Below, in pieces: positions 10,401 through 19,577 of a stretch of DNA of 64,000 nucleotides. The position numbers and the translations under genes were made by a program. The DNA is from Paludibacter propionicigenes WB4 (GTDB lineage Bacteria > Bacteroidota > Bacteroidia > Bacteroidales > Paludibacteraceae), in the NCBI RefSeq assembly GCF_000183135.1, contig NC_014734.1:434001-498000 (forward strand). Direction: 5' to 3'. Numbering within the stretch: position 1 is the first letter of the stretch; each line of letters starts with the position of its first letter. Below the pieces are notes generated by a model. That model made no database searches. It had not been told where the DNA came from and worked only from the letters and a program-made list of their open reading frames with translations.

Positions 10401-11019
10401 ATTTAATGTGTTTAATTTCTTTTTTCAGGGCATTATTTTCCGAGGTTATTTGTTTATGTCTATACTTGTATAGAGCCTTTTGAGCCAATTCAGTTACTAT
10501 CGAGTTTAGAAACGTACTAATAGATTTAAGCTTTTCGCCGGTCATAAAAGGTACTTGTTCATAAGCTTCAGTTATCTCTTTCGTACTAATACCTATGGTT
10601 TCTCCATATTCTATTATCTCATTTATGTCCAGTTCATCGTTTTTTACTTGCCCTATCATCCAATTGGCAACATGAACTCCGCCTACAACAATGCAAACTC
10701 CAGTATTCCAAAGTCCGGTTCTTAAGCAAGGTTGGATATGCACATAACCAGAGTTGAAACTCATTTGTGTAAGTTGAGTCTCCGATTTCAGACAGTTAAT
10801 ATGTCTTTTGTCAGATTTGCAAATAATTTTGCATAATGAATTGAAATTACTGGGCTGCGTAACAGGTTGCCCATCCGGTAATGTGATAATAGATGCTATT
10901 CCGGTAAGTTCTGAAAACGAATCTTGTATTTTTTGCAATTCTGCTAAGTCGAATAGTTCACTAAATTTTAATGCGTTCTCATCTGAAAGCATTATTGTTT
11001 TTTCATTATATATCATCAC
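7447..11019 (-). CDS. PocR/multi-PAS sensor histidine kinase
   Basis: A 1190-residue cytoplasmic hybrid-input sensor. Residues ~20-180 form a PocR-type ligand-binding domain with Cys63, Cys67, Cys76 and Cys98, and an ANWMIGQV segment. About six PAS units follow between ~215 and ~980; two are of the PAS_3 type with RWVHDNGVV- or RWLNVVGK-like ends. A HisKA_3 dimerisation domain (phosphoacceptor His in ALAREIHDDLGQ near residue 995) and a C-terminal HATPase domain with DNGCGFDM and GLIGMKERV (NarL/DegS type) complete it. No transmembrane helix is evident. HisKA_3 kinases normally pair with LuxR-type response regulators, but none is encoded next to it. Confidence 0.93.
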   Translation of the reverse strand: MMIYNEKTIMLSDENALKFSELFDLAELQKIQDSFSELTGIASIITLPDGQPVTQPSNFNSLCKIICKSDKRHINCLKSETQLTQMSFNSGYVHIQPCLRTGLWNTGVCIVVGGVHVANWMIGQVKNDELDINEIIEYGETIGISTKEITEAYEQVPFMTGEKLKSISTFLNSIVTELAQKALYKYRHKQITSENNALKKEIKHIKSNYEIRLNHINQGVVAIDPDSRIIYHNSASYSIFNLQPDTYKGFSIYDFAIEIYNIRGEKIDIRDHFANLIADNLNPIENVLLGISVNKGKIIWIKLNSNHIYSAENKLLEVIFSFEDVTIEKNNNDGYIETIQFLRKTQQIASIATYTTRPQEDKWYGSKSLYEILGLNNQRIRSHKEWVDLIHPDFKGEIINCVDDIVSNNKTSYSRSYKIIKQHNNEERWVHDNGVVIRNNEDNTLTVVGTLQDITDLKKEEEQAQLNEEKYKMIFENALDVYYKIDTTDYKVCEISPALKHYTKIKREDIIGQKYNKFCIFEEKWQEFKEKIHAEKRIHDYCTNLYVSGEGLIPVSISANLTYDNYGNPTHIEGFIRDISQRKHMEDMLRLSESRLRSYIEFSPYAVVVWTTSKQLTEVNHAASRITGYNSEELLSMDISLLVADVDRTKFTRHIQKAIDYGLAADELQIQTKSGKIKHVIADTVRMSENEYIGFLSDISYRKRIENSLKQKQYQLEEGEKIAGIGYALINFNKGSWESSSMMDQIIGIDEKYEKKIENWINIIHPDMLEKLKNDFLNEFIPKRLPTMEAEFKIIRQNDHQERWLNVVGKSEFDTNGRIISLGFTLQDITEKKKWVDILYGNEALYRSIINASPDVIVVIGLDGTVKTISPIVKQMYITEDINSIVGHSIFEFIHPDEHERVKNNLKLMFEEYIGSIEYQMIRSNGEVFTSEINGDIIKDNNDNPTGMVFIIRDITQRKQAEDNLSKSKQQLREFAGHLQSIREEEKIALAREIHDDLGQILVAMKIDMGILKKKLTNPLNGLSAESIDKEMTKMLDLTNKTIGIARRIMSDLRSETLNHLGFIEAATIYINNFRERFKINCKFEKNVDKIELSQEQTVALYRILQESLSNIVKHANATNIKVAVCSTNKTLTFQIEDNGCGFDMNSPGKINSYGLIGMKERVTLLDGNINIESHVGAGTSIRIEIPILP

Positions 11020-11659
11020 GGCGTTTATATCGTTTATTTATAATCATGTCAATGTTTGTATTATTCTAATTGTTTTCAAAATTACTGCAATATATTTAAA
11101 ATATTGAATGATAGATGTTTAATATTCTGTGTTTGGAAATGATAATGGTAAATGATTAGGGTTTTCTTAGAAATATTTTTTGTACGTCAAAATATTGAAA
11201 AATAGATATTTAGTGTAACGGTATAATTATTTATACCATTTGAGTGTATTTTTTGTTCATAAAAAAACATAAATTAGGCCAATGTTAATATAAATTAAAT
11301 TTTTATAATAGTAATAAATATGACTGAAATATGTAGTAAAAAATCCATAAATGCCACTGCGTTATCTTTCACTTAATAGATGATTATATATACCGGTAAT
11401 CAGGAGTAAATATGTCGGGATAGTTAGTGACTTTTGTAGTTGAACCACTATGTTAATGGATAGAAAAAATAGAGGGAAAAGCCATATCCATTTGTTGGGA
11501 ATAACATGTAGGAAACGGAGATCATTTTAAGATAACATTCGTCAGCGGGGATTTAATGTTGGATGATAAACTCCATACTAAGGAAGTTTATTGACTCTAG
11601 TATAAAAAAAGACCGCTCACAGGGAGCGGTCTTAAATGATAATTATATGGTTTTAAGTA
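11020..11659. other. 640-bp gene-free region between kinase and PFOR genes
   Basis: No coding frame with family character is present. The kinase promoter must lie in the first part. The middle is very AT-rich with only short palindromes. The last ~50 bp hold the PFOR terminator, listed separately. Nothing else is supported. Confidence 0.5.
11604..11634 (-). terminator. Rho-independent terminator of the PFOR gene
   Basis: On the minus strand a 10-bp GC-rich stem AAGACCGCTC / GAGCGGTCTT with a 5-nt loop is followed by seven Ts. It lies 26 bp past the nifJ-type stop codon. Confidence 0.92.
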
Positions 11660-14600
11660 TTAAAAAACCTGATCGGCCATACGTTTGTAGCCATCATAAC
11701 GCCATTTGGCATTAGCTTCGGCTGCTATAAACAGTTCTGTTGCTTCTTCAGGGAACTGTTTCAACAGGGTAGTGTAACGTACTTCTCCTTTGAGGAAGTC
11801 CTGGAAGTTTTCCCATTGTGGTTCTTTCGAATCCAGTGTCATTGGGTTCTTTCCTTCTTCTGCCAATGTAGGATTGTAACGATACAAATGCCAGTATCCG
11901 CATTCTACAGCACGTTTTTGCTCTTCTTGTGCTTTACCCATACCGGCACGTATACCGTGGCTGATACATGGTGAATAAGCAATAACGATTGATGGTCCGT
12001 CATAAGCTTCTGCTTCGCGAATAGCTTTCAGTGTTTGTGCCTGATTAGCTCCCATAGCTACCTGAGCTACATAAACATATCCGTAAGTGGCAGCAATCAT
12101 ACCCAGGTCTTTTTTACGTACGCGTTTACCCGAAGCAGCAAACTTAGCCACAGCACCTACCGGAGTAGATTTTGACGACTGTCCACCAGTATTAGAGTAA
12201 ATTTCTGTATCAAGTACAAGGATATTTACGTTTTTGCCAGAGGCAATCACGTGATCCAATCCACCAAAGCCAATATCGTAAGCCCAACCGTCACCACCAA
12301 TAATCCATTGAGATTGTTTGATAATGTACTGTGTCAAACCTGCAATTTGTTTTGCGATTGCGTTATCGGATGCTTTTACTAACGGAGTAATTTTGCGTTC
12401 CAAAATAATAGTTTCGTCAGCATCGTTACGTTTTTCAATCCATTCGGTAAACAAAGCTTTCAGCTCGTCTGAAATACCTGCTTCAGCTTGCGCTTCGGTA
12501 AACAAACGTACCAAACGGTCGCGCATGTTATCGTTGGCAAACACCATACCCAATCCAAATTCCGCATTGTCTTCGAACAATGAGTTAGCCCAAGCCGGTC
12601 CGTGACCTTCAGGGTTAGTGGTATATGGGGTAGAAGGGGCAGAGTTAGAGTAAATAGAGCTACAACCGGTTGCATTAGCTACCATCTGACGGTCGCCGAA
12701 CAATTGGGTAATCAACTTCACGTATGGAGTTTCACCACAACCTGCACAAGCACCCGAGAACTCGAACAACGGAGTTGCCAACTGTGAGTTCTTCACGTTA
12801 GATTTAGTATCTACCAAATGTTGTTTAGATGCTACGTGATCAATACAGTATTCCCAGTTTTTCTGATTGTCGTATTGGGTTTCGATTGGCACCATTGTAA
12901 GCGCTTTGTTGCCTTTGTTACCCGGACAAACTTCAGCACAGTTGTTACAACCCATACAGTCGAGCACATCTACCTGAATACGGAATGTCATATCGGCAAA
13001 TTGTTTACCGTTGGTTTTCAACATTTCGAACTGAGGTGCATTTTCCTGTTCTTTCAAATCCAGAATGAACGGACGGATAGCAGCGTGAGGACAAACGTAA
13101 GCACATTGGTTACACTGTATACAGTTTGATGAGTTCCAAACCGGTACGTGCGAAGCCACACCACGTTTTTCGTATTTAGAAGTTCCCTGATCCCAGGTTC
13201 CATCTTCACGTCCTTTAAACGCCGATACAGGAAGGTCATCACCGGCCTGTGCGTTGATAGGACGAACCACGTCGCCGATAAATGCAGGAACAATGTCAGT
13301 GCTGATATCGCTTTCTTCAAGTAGATTCGTCCATTCAGGTAATACATCTACCTTGGTGTATTCACCACCACGGTCAACAGCTGCATAGTTTTTCTTCACT
13401 ACGTCTTCACCTTTCTTACCGTATGACTTGTTGATGGCATATTTCATCTTTTCAACAGCCAGTTCGTAAGGTACTACGTTGGTGATTTTAAAGAATGCCG
13501 ATTGAAGAATGGTGTTGGTACGGTTACCTAATCCGATTTCTTCGGCAATCTTCGTTGCGTTGATAATATAGAAGCTGATATTATTGGCTGCCAGGTATTT
13601 TTTTACTTTAGCAGGCAGATTTTTCTGAACTTCTTCAGGGCTCCATATAGTGTTCAATAAGAATGTACCGTTTTTCTTCAATCCTTTGGTTACGTCGTAC
13701 AAATTCAGGTAAGCCTGCACGTGACATGCCACGAAATCAGGGGTAGTAACCAAATAGGTAGAACGGATAGGTGTTTCACCAAAACGCAGGTGCGAACAGG
13801 TAAAACCTCCGGATTTCTTAGAGTCGTAAGCAAAGTAAGCCTGACAGTATTTATCGGTATTGTCACCAATAATTTTAATAGAGTTTTTGTTAGCACCTAC
13901 TGTACCATCAGCTCCCAATCCGTAGAATTTAGCTTCGATAGTTCCTGCTCCACCCAATGCAATTTCTTCTTTCAAAGGAAGTGAAGTGAAGGTGATATCG
14001 TCAACAATACCTACAGTAAAGTGATTTTTTGGTTCCGGTAAAGCAAGGTTTTCATACACAGCAATAACCTGAGCAGGAGTAAAGTCTTTTGAAGACAAAC
14101 CGTAACGTCCACCAACAACGATAGGTTGTTCGGCAGTACCATACAATACATCTTTTACATCCAAATACAATGGTTCGCCACCAGCACCCGGTTCTTTGGT
14201 CCGGTCTAATACGCAAACACGTTTTGCAGTTTTAGGCAATACAGACAAGAAATGTTTTGCTGAGAACGGACGATATAAGTGAACTGAAATTAAACCTACT
14301 TTCTCGCCTTTAGCGTTCAGGTAGTCAATACCTTCGCGGATAGCTTCGGTTGAAGAACCCATAGCTACTACCACACGGTCAGCATCAGCAGCTCCATAGT
14401 AATCGAACAAGCCATATTTGCGACCTGTAACGATAGCCAGTTTATCAAGATATTCTTCTACTACCGATGGAATAGCATCGTAGAAAGGATTACTTGCTTC
14501 GCGAGCCTGGAAATATACATCCGGATTCTGAGCAGTACCGCGAGCCACTGGATGTTCAGGACTCAAAGCACGGTCGCGGAAATCTTTCAATGCTTCCTGA

Positions 14601-15193
14601 TCAATCAAAGGAATTAAATCTTCCTGATCTAGTTGTTCTATTTTTTGAATTTCGTGTGAAGTACGGAAACCATCAAAGAAGTGTACAAAAGGCACGCGGG
14701 TTTTGATAGCTGCTAAGTGAGCTACAGCTGCCAAATCCATTACTTCCTGTACAGAGCCAGTGGCAAACATAGCACAACCAACCTGACGTACAGCCATCAC
14801 ATCCTGATGGTCGCCGAAGATTGAAAGAGCATGTGAAGCCAAAGCACGAGCCGATACGTGATAAACGCCAGGAAGCAATTCACCGGCTACTTTATACATA
14901 TTCGGAACCATAAGCAATAAACCCTGAGAAGCAGTAAAAGTGGTAGTCAAAGCACCAGCTTGTAGAGACCCGTGCATAGCGGCAGCGGCTCCGGCTTCTG
15001 ATTGCATTTCCTGCACTTGCACCTTTTCACCCCAGATGTTTTTACGACCTGAGGCTGCCCATTCGTCAACATATTCTGCCATAGTCGACGAAGGTGTGAT
15101 TGGGTAAATAGCAGCTACTTCGCTGAACATATAGGATATGTGCGCTGCAGCCTGATTACCATCACAGGTTAAAAATTTCTTTGTTTTAGCCAT
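11660..15193 (-). CDS. nifJ: Pyruvate:ferredoxin (flavodoxin) oxidoreductase, single-chain
   Basis: A 1177-residue homodimeric-type PFOR. It decarboxylates pyruvate to acetyl-CoA and CO2 while reducing ferredoxin or flavodoxin, central to anaerobic fermentation. The N-terminal domain shows ITPSSTMAEYVDEWA and QSEAGAAAAMHGSLQAGAL. Two 4Fe-4S motifs lie near residues 690 and 745 (CIQCNQCAYVCP and CMGCNNCAEVCPG). CAGCGETPY near 815 supplies a ligand of the third cluster, and GDGWAYDIGFGG near 968 belongs to the thiamine-diphosphate site. Length and order are standard. It stands alone with its own terminator. Its codon use is more GC-rich than the surroundings, consistent with high expression. 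Confidence 0.97.
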   Translation of the reverse strand: MAKTKKFLTCDGNQAAAHISYMFSEVAAIYPITPSSTMAEYVDEWAASGRKNIWGEKVQVQEMQSEAGAAAAMHGSLQAGALTTTFTASQGLLLMVPNMYKVAGELLPGVYHVSARALASHALSIFGDHQDVMAVRQVGCAMFATGSVQEVMDLAAVAHLAAIKTRVPFVHFFDGFRTSHEIQKIEQLDQEDLIPLIDQEALKDFRDRALSPEHPVARGTAQNPDVYFQAREASNPFYDAIPSVVEEYLDKLAIVTGRKYGLFDYYGAADADRVVVAMGSSTEAIREGIDYLNAKGEKVGLISVHLYRPFSAKHFLSVLPKTAKRVCVLDRTKEPGAGGEPLYLDVKDVLYGTAEQPIVVGGRYGLSSKDFTPAQVIAVYENLALPEPKNHFTVGIVDDITFTSLPLKEEIALGGAGTIEAKFYGLGADGTVGANKNSIKIIGDNTDKYCQAYFAYDSKKSGGFTCSHLRFGETPIRSTYLVTTPDFVACHVQAYLNLYDVTKGLKKNGTFLLNTIWSPEEVQKNLPAKVKKYLAANNISFYIINATKIAEEIGLGNRTNTILQSAFFKITNVVPYELAVEKMKYAINKSYGKKGEDVVKKNYAAVDRGGEYTKVDVLPEWTNLLEESDISTDIVPAFIGDVVRPINAQAGDDLPVSAFKGREDGTWDQGTSKYEKRGVASHVPVWNSSNCIQCNQCAYVCPHAAIRPFILDLKEQENAPQFEMLKTNGKQFADMTFRIQVDVLDCMGCNNCAEVCPGNKGNKALTMVPIETQYDNQKNWEYCIDHVASKQHLVDTKSNVKNSQLATPLFEFSGACAGCGETPYVKLITQLFGDRQMVANATGCSSIYSNSAPSTPYTTNPEGHGPAWANSLFEDNAEFGLGMVFANDNMRDRLVRLFTEAQAEAGISDELKALFTEWIEKRNDADETIILERKITPLVKASDNAIAKQIAGLTQYIIKQSQWIIGGDGWAYDIGFGGLDHVIASGKNVNILVLDTEIYSNTGGQSSKSTPVGAVAKFAASGKRVRKKDLGMIAATYGYVYVAQVAMGANQAQTLKAIREAEAYDGPSIVIAYSPCISHGIRAGMGKAQEEQKRAVECGYWHLYRYNPTLAEEGKNPMTLDSKEPQWENFQDFLKGEVRYTTLLKQFPEEATELFIAAEANAKWRYDGYKRMADQVF

Positions 15194-15290
15194 TTTGTTA
15201 GTAATTTATTAATGTTTGATTTTTTGTTTTTATTATCTGATTACTTCAAACCTCTTAAGGGGAGAGAAGCAAATTGTTTTTAATTATTTC

Positions 15291-16475
15291 TTAATACAGA
15301 AAACCAAATAACCATAACGGTATTTCGTTTTTATTGCCGACCTCTATTTCGTCGGCAGCATACATAGCTTTCGAATAGTGCTTGCCCGTATCCGGTTTTC
15401 TCTCGCATTTAAAATGATGTGTCTGATCAATACAGAAATCCATGTGATACTTACACATATTTATTTTATGGCGGGAGTGCAGCGCGTTATAAAAAAACGT
15501 TTTTCGCTCGGCTGTTTTATCTACATTGCCCAACGTTACCGCGTACATCAGATTCGTATTGTGAAGATAAACCTGATTCGGTTTCTTGGGATATTCATCG
15601 CCTTCGGCATACAAGGTATTTAGTAACCGTGCATCTTTCAGGTACTTAATGTAATTCATTATAGTTGCTCGCGAAGTTTCTATTTCTTTGCTCAACTGAC
15701 TTACGTTGGGCGCTCCGGGGGCAGTATTCATAATCAGATACAGTAGCTTGCGTATCTTAGACAGGTATTTTAATTCTATCTGTTTGATAAGTAATATATC
15801 TACTTCCAACATCATGTTCATGGTTTTCAACAGGTTCTCTGAAAAATTTCTGTTTTCCAGAAAAAAAGGATAGAAACCATGGTGCAGATAATCCTGAAAA
15901 TAATCTAGGGGTTTAACCTGACTGCAAATAGTTTGAGCTATTTGAACATGATTTTGTATGATTTCTTCGAGATTATAAGAGGGAAATGTTTTTCCGGCCT
16001 GCAAATTCAGAAATTCTCTGAATGAAAACCCGCGCAAATTATAGGAAGCAACAATATCCTGTAGATCAAGATTATCTTCAATCAGACGCATAACAGACGA
16101 TCCAGAGAAGACAATATGTAAATCGGGGAAACGAAAGTAGCATTCTCTCAGCTCTTTCGACCAGTTTTCGTACTTAAACGTCTGGTCTATCAACAAAGTT
16201 TTTCCACCCTGTGCACAAAATTCAGCAGCAAAATCTACAAGTGTGTGATTTGTAAAATAAAAGTTGTTGAAGTTCACATACAAACAACTCCGATCGGTAC
16301 CAAATTGCTCTTTGGCATATTGAAGCAGAAAAGTAGTTTTTCCCACACCCCGACTGCCTTTTATACCAATCAGGCGATGTGTCCAGTCGATTTCGTCCAT
16401 TAATAAGCGCCTAACCGGCGATTGTACGTGTTCAACTAAATACTTATGTGTTTTATAAAACGCTTCCATATGCAT
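15291..16475 (-). CDS. AAA-family ATPase with DUF4143-like architecture
   Basis: A 394-residue protein of the AAA_14 group, prokaryotic P-loop ATPases of unclear role. Walker A is GSRGVGKT (residues 40-47). The Walker B position reads LLIDQ (94-98), where most relatives have Glu after the Asp. IVFSGSS near 140 is the sensor-like strand. A winged-helix segment around 265-300 (VSQLSKEIETSRATIMNYIKYL) precedes the degenerate C-terminal part. Starts at residue 1 or 3 are equally plausible. It lies upstream of the PFOR gene on the same strand, probably unrelated in function. Confidence 0.82.
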   Translation of the reverse strand: MHMEAFYKTHKYLVEHVQSPVRRLLMDEIDWTHRLIGIKGSRGVGKTTFLLQYAKEQFGTDRSCLYVNFNNFYFTNHTLVDFAAEFCAQGGKTLLIDQTFKYENWSKELRECYFRFPDLHIVFSGSSVMRLIEDNLDLQDIVASYNLRGFSFREFLNLQAGKTFPSYNLEEIIQNHVQIAQTICSQVKPLDYFQDYLHHGFYPFFLENRNFSENLLKTMNMMLEVDILLIKQIELKYLSKIRKLLYLIMNTAPGAPNVSQLSKEIETSRATIMNYIKYLKDARLLNTLYAEGDEYPKKPNQVYLHNTNLMYAVTLGNVDKTAERKTFFYNALHSRHKINMCKYHMDFCIDQTHHFKCERKPDTGKHYSKAMYAADEIEVGNKNEIPLWLFGFLY

Positions 16476-16791
16476 TTATTAGCACACAAATGTAGGAATA
16501 AATTTCTATTTTGCAATGCAGAGATGGCAAAATTAGCATATTTTCATTGAAATCAATGCAAAACAAGTTTTTTATGGTTTATTAGCTGTATAATAATACT
16601 GAAAAAAATTAAAGTTTATGCAGTTGCTTAGAATTTACAATAGATTAATTTCTGATAAAGATAAATAAATAATTAACTGGTAAAATTGGAATTGTAAAAT
16701 AGAATGTGTAGTTTTGGAGTAGAAAAAGTAAAACGGTTTGACTATCGGTTTATTTGAATGATATTCCTTAAACATTTAAAATCATTATACC
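16476..16791. other. Divergent intergenic region
   Basis: 316 bp, AT-rich, between the divergent AAA ATPase and MBL nuclease genes. It must hold both promoters, but no complete -33/-7 pair could be placed with confidence. No gene or repeat is visible. Confidence 0.45.
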
Positions 16792-18195
16792 ATGAAAATC
16801 AAATTTATTGGTGCTGCCCGCGAAGTTACCGGAAGTAAGCATCTAATTACAACCAACGAAGGCAAGCGTATTTTACTGGATTGCGGTATGTTTCAGGGTA
16901 AGGGCTTGGAAACCGACTCGATGAACCGTAATCTGATGTTCGATCCTGCATCTATCGATTATCTTATTCTTAGTCATGCCCATATTGATCATTCGGGCTT
17001 AATTCCTTATATGTACAATCTCGGTTTCAGAGGTTCTGTGGTTTGTACCAATGCCACCCGCGACCTTTGTGCCATTATGCTGGCCGATAGTGGACATATT
17101 CAGGAACTGGATAATAAATGGTTTAATAAAAAGCGTGATAAACAGGGTCTTCCACCCGTTGAACCTATTTATAATCAAATAGATTCAGAGAAATGTATGG
17201 AACTGTTTATAGGTGTTGCGTATGACCGTCGTTTTCAGATTAATGATAAAATCAATGTGAAATTTACCAATTCAGGGCATATGCTGGGCAGCGCGGTTGT
17301 CAACCTTGAACTGCTGGAAAATGGTAAAAAAGTTCATTTGGCTTATACGGGCGATATTGGTCGTCCACATAATCGTATTATACATCCGCCAACAGCCTTC
17401 CCGCAGTGCGATTACCTGATTACCGAATCTACGTATGGTAACAGATTGCACGCCGAGGAAAAAGAAAGTGAAGAAGATTTATTGAAAATAGTAAGGGAAA
17501 CCTGTGTCGACAACAGGGGAAAACTTATCATTCCATCGTTTTCTATCGGACGTACTCAGGAAATTGTGTTTGTGCTCAATAATTTGTACAACAAAGGTTT
17601 ATTGCCAAAGATAGAGGTGTTTGTAGATAGTCCGCTATCGGTAAATGCTACTGATGTGTTCAGAATGCATACTGAATGCATGAACGTTGATGTAAAAGAG
17701 GTATTGAAAACAGACGATGATCCGTTTGGCTTTAATTCGCTACACTACATTAAAAATGTAGACGAATCCAAAGCGCTGAACGATTATAACGAACCTTGTA
17801 TTATCATTTCTTCTTCGGGCATGTTGGAAGCCGGTCGCATTAAACACCATGTGGCTAATAATATTTCAAACTGGCGGAATACCATTCTGATGGTGGGTTA
17901 TTGCTCGCCAACATCGCTTGGAGCACGTATTCAGGAACCGGGTTTACGGTTTATATCCATTTTCGGCGAAATGCACGAAATCAATGCCCGCATTGCCCGT
18001 ATTGAAGCATTCTCTGGTCATGGCGATTACAATGAGATGAAATCATTTTTGAGCTGCCAGAATCCCGTCGAAATTAAAAAGACATTTTTAGTCCATGGTG
18101 AGTATAAGGTGCAGTTATCGTATGCCGATGAACTGAAAAAGGCTGGTTTCCATGATATTGAAATACCGGAGGCCGGACAGGAATTTACATTGTAA
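16792..18195 (+). CDS. MBL-fold/beta-CASP RNA-processing nuclease
   Basis: A 467-residue metallo-beta-lactamase-fold protein with a beta-CASP insert and an RNA-specific C-terminal segment, similar to bacterial homologues of CPSF/Ysh1 exonucleases. The zinc motif HAHIDH is at residues 62-67. Further metal or active-site motifs: SGHMLGSA, AYTGDIGR, SFSIGRTQE, SSSGMLEAGR, SGHGDYNEM and LVHGEYKVQL. All expected motifs are intact, so the enzyme should be active. It is monocistronic and convergent with tsaB. Confidence 0.92.
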   Translation: MKIKFIGAAREVTGSKHLITTNEGKRILLDCGMFQGKGLETDSMNRNLMFDPASIDYLILSHAHIDHSGLIPYMYNLGFRGSVVCTNATRDLCAIMLADSGHIQELDNKWFNKKRDKQGLPPVEPIYNQIDSEKCMELFIGVAYDRRFQINDKINVKFTNSGHMLGSAVVNLELLENGKKVHLAYTGDIGRPHNRIIHPPTAFPQCDYLITESTYGNRLHAEEKESEEDLLKIVRETCVDNRGKLIIPSFSIGRTQEIVFVLNNLYNKGLLPKIEVFVDSPLSVNATDVFRMHTECMNVDVKEVLKTDDDPFGFNSLHYIKNVDESKALNDYNEPCIIISSSGMLEAGRIKHHVANNISNWRNTILMVGYCSPTSLGARIQEPGLRFISIFGEMHEINARIARIEAFSGHGDYNEMKSFLSCQNPVEIKKTFLVHGEYKVQLSYADELKKAGFHDIEIPEAGQEFTL

Positions 18196-18200
18196 GAAGT

Positions 18201-18238
18201 TGTAGAGGCGCACAATATGTGTGTCTCTACATTTTTTT
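18201..18238 (+). terminator. Terminator overlapping the convergent tsaB stop
   Basis: TGTAGAG pairs with CTCTACA, with an inner CACA/TGTG extension, followed by seven Ts. It lies 6 bp after the MBL nuclease stop. Its 3' arm overlaps the minus-strand tsaB stop codon at 18227-18229. Confidence 0.8.
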
Positions 18239-18910
18239 AGGCGTTGTTGTCTGGAATTCTTTCAGGTAAAATGGTTCGAAATAGGCCACATCCACAAAGT
18301 TGTTGTCTGCAAATGCCTTTTCGGCAAACGAAATCATATTTTCTGCCAGTGGGACAAGGTTGTCAATAAAGCGGGCATTAGGGTGGGTGAGGGTGCTCTT
18401 GCATTTTTCAGCTCCATTTCCGAAAAAGTACACAGGTTGCTTGTCAAGCATGTCAGCATAAGAGTTTGAATCGATAATGTCTGCCGATATTTCACGTTTA
18501 ATTTCCAAATCAGCGTTATAAAAAGCAGCATATACTTCCATGCGTCGTGCATCGATCATTGGACAGTAAAGTACATTTTGATCGGAAACAGATTGTAATG
18601 CCTGGGCAGTAAGTACTTCAAGTGTGCTCACGGCGATTAACGGAATACCGTATCCGTAACACAAACCTTTGGCGGTAGAAACGCCTATGCGTAAGCCGGT
18701 ATACGATCCCGGACCACTGCTTACAGCCACCGCGTCAGGTTTCTTTTCATTAGATTTTAAAACCTCAAGTGCTTCGGCTATAAACACGCTTAATAGCGCC
18801 GCATGGTTCATTCCTTCGGCGTTTGATTTGGAAAATAAACAACTGCCGTTTTCGCTCAGTGCTACCGAACAGACGTTTGTAGATGTTTCTATATGAAGAA
18901 TGATAGACAT
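18227..18910 (-). CDS. tsaB: tRNA t6A modification factor TsaB
   Basis: A 227-residue ASKHA-fold partner of TsaD in threonylcarbamoyl-adenosine (t6A37) tRNA modification. Signatures: LHIETSTNVCSVAL at the N-terminus, GMNHAALL, and AVSSGPGSYTGLRIGVSTAKG. TsaB lacks the catalytic metal site of TsaD and acts as scaffold, which fits its length. It is the last gene of a minus-strand run (LysM fusion, PorT-like barrel, tsaB) with 20-bp gaps. Confidence 0.95.
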   Translation of the reverse strand: MSIILHIETSTNVCSVALSENGSCLFSKSNAEGMNHAALLSVFIAEALEVLKSNEKKPDAVAVSSGPGSYTGLRIGVSTAKGLCYGYGIPLIAVSTLEVLTAQALQSVSDQNVLYCPMIDARRMEVYAAFYNADLEIKREISADIIDSNSYADMLDKQPVYFFGNGAEKCKSTLTHPNARFIDNLVPLAENMISFAEKAFADNNFVDVAYFEPFYLKEFQTTTPKKM

Positions 18911-18930
18911 TTTATTTTTTTTTTTGAAAA

Positions 18931-19557
18931 TTATTTCACCTGAATTAACCAGCCTAAATTGACCGACAGTGAGATATTGTGCGAGTTATCAAAATAATCT
19001 TTTTTGCTGTTGGAGTATATATCTCCAAAGGAGTAAGCAGCCCTGGAGTCGAGTTGAAAGATGCTTCCTTTAATATTAAAGAGAATCCCTATTCCACCGC
19101 AGAGACCATAATCAAAAGGATTTTCGATGGCCGTAGTGTGTTGCGTTTCGGTAGAATTTACGGTTTTGTCTACAATGGTTTTCTCGGAAATCAAGTATGC
19201 AATTTTAGGACCCAGATTGATAAAGAATCTGTTCTTTTTGCCAATGTAAATGTGCGTCATAAAAGGCAGTTCCAGATAATTCAACTGGCGGGTATAGAGC
19301 CCCGATGATTCCTTCCAGCCTCTTTGAGATAAGTTTAATTCGGCTTGCATACCTACGTTCTTCTCGGCTATATATCTGAATACCAATCCTCCGTTGTAAC
19401 CCTTCAAAAAACTCTGATCTACACTTGGATGAAAACTAACCATAGATTCTGTAACTCCAAAGTTAGCTCCAACATATATTTCGGGCTTAATTAACCGGTC
19501 TTGCGCCATCAGCGAAGAGCTTATTGTAATGAACAGTAGTATGAGCGTTTTTTTCAT
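18931..19557 (-). CDS. PorT-like outer-membrane beta-barrel protein
   Basis: A 208-residue protein with a cleavable signal peptide (MKKTLILLF...SSLMAQD). The rest alternates in short amphipathic strands, as in the Bacteroidetes OMP_b-brl/PorT family, and ends in a hydrophobic strand. GYNGGLVFRYIAEKNVGMQAELNLSQRGW and LELPFMTHIY are typical of the family. True PorT is a type IX secretion component, but many family members have no known role and this one is slightly short. The T9SS-type cargo gene at 21577 is suggestive only. Confidence 0.82.
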   Translation of the reverse strand: MKKTLILLFITISSSLMAQDRLIKPEIYVGANFGVTESMVSFHPSVDQSFLKGYNGGLVFRYIAEKNVGMQAELNLSQRGWKESSGLYTRQLNYLELPFMTHIYIGKKNRFFINLGPKIAYLISEKTIVDKTVNSTETQHTTAIENPFDYGLCGGIGILFNIKGSIFQLDSRAAYSFGDIYSNSKKDYFDNSHNISLSVNLGWLIQVK

Positions 19558-19577
19558 TTCTTGTAGGCGTACTGATT

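Noticed and set aside
11908-14706. Several plus- and minus-strand frames of 60-100 codons within the PFOR gene
   Set aside because: The PFOR frame has full-length domain support; the others arise from its codon composition.
18931-19557. Assigning the beta-barrel as the true PorT secretion component
   Set aside because: The PorT-like barrel family is large and the protein is short; no other por genes are adjacent, so only family level is claimed.
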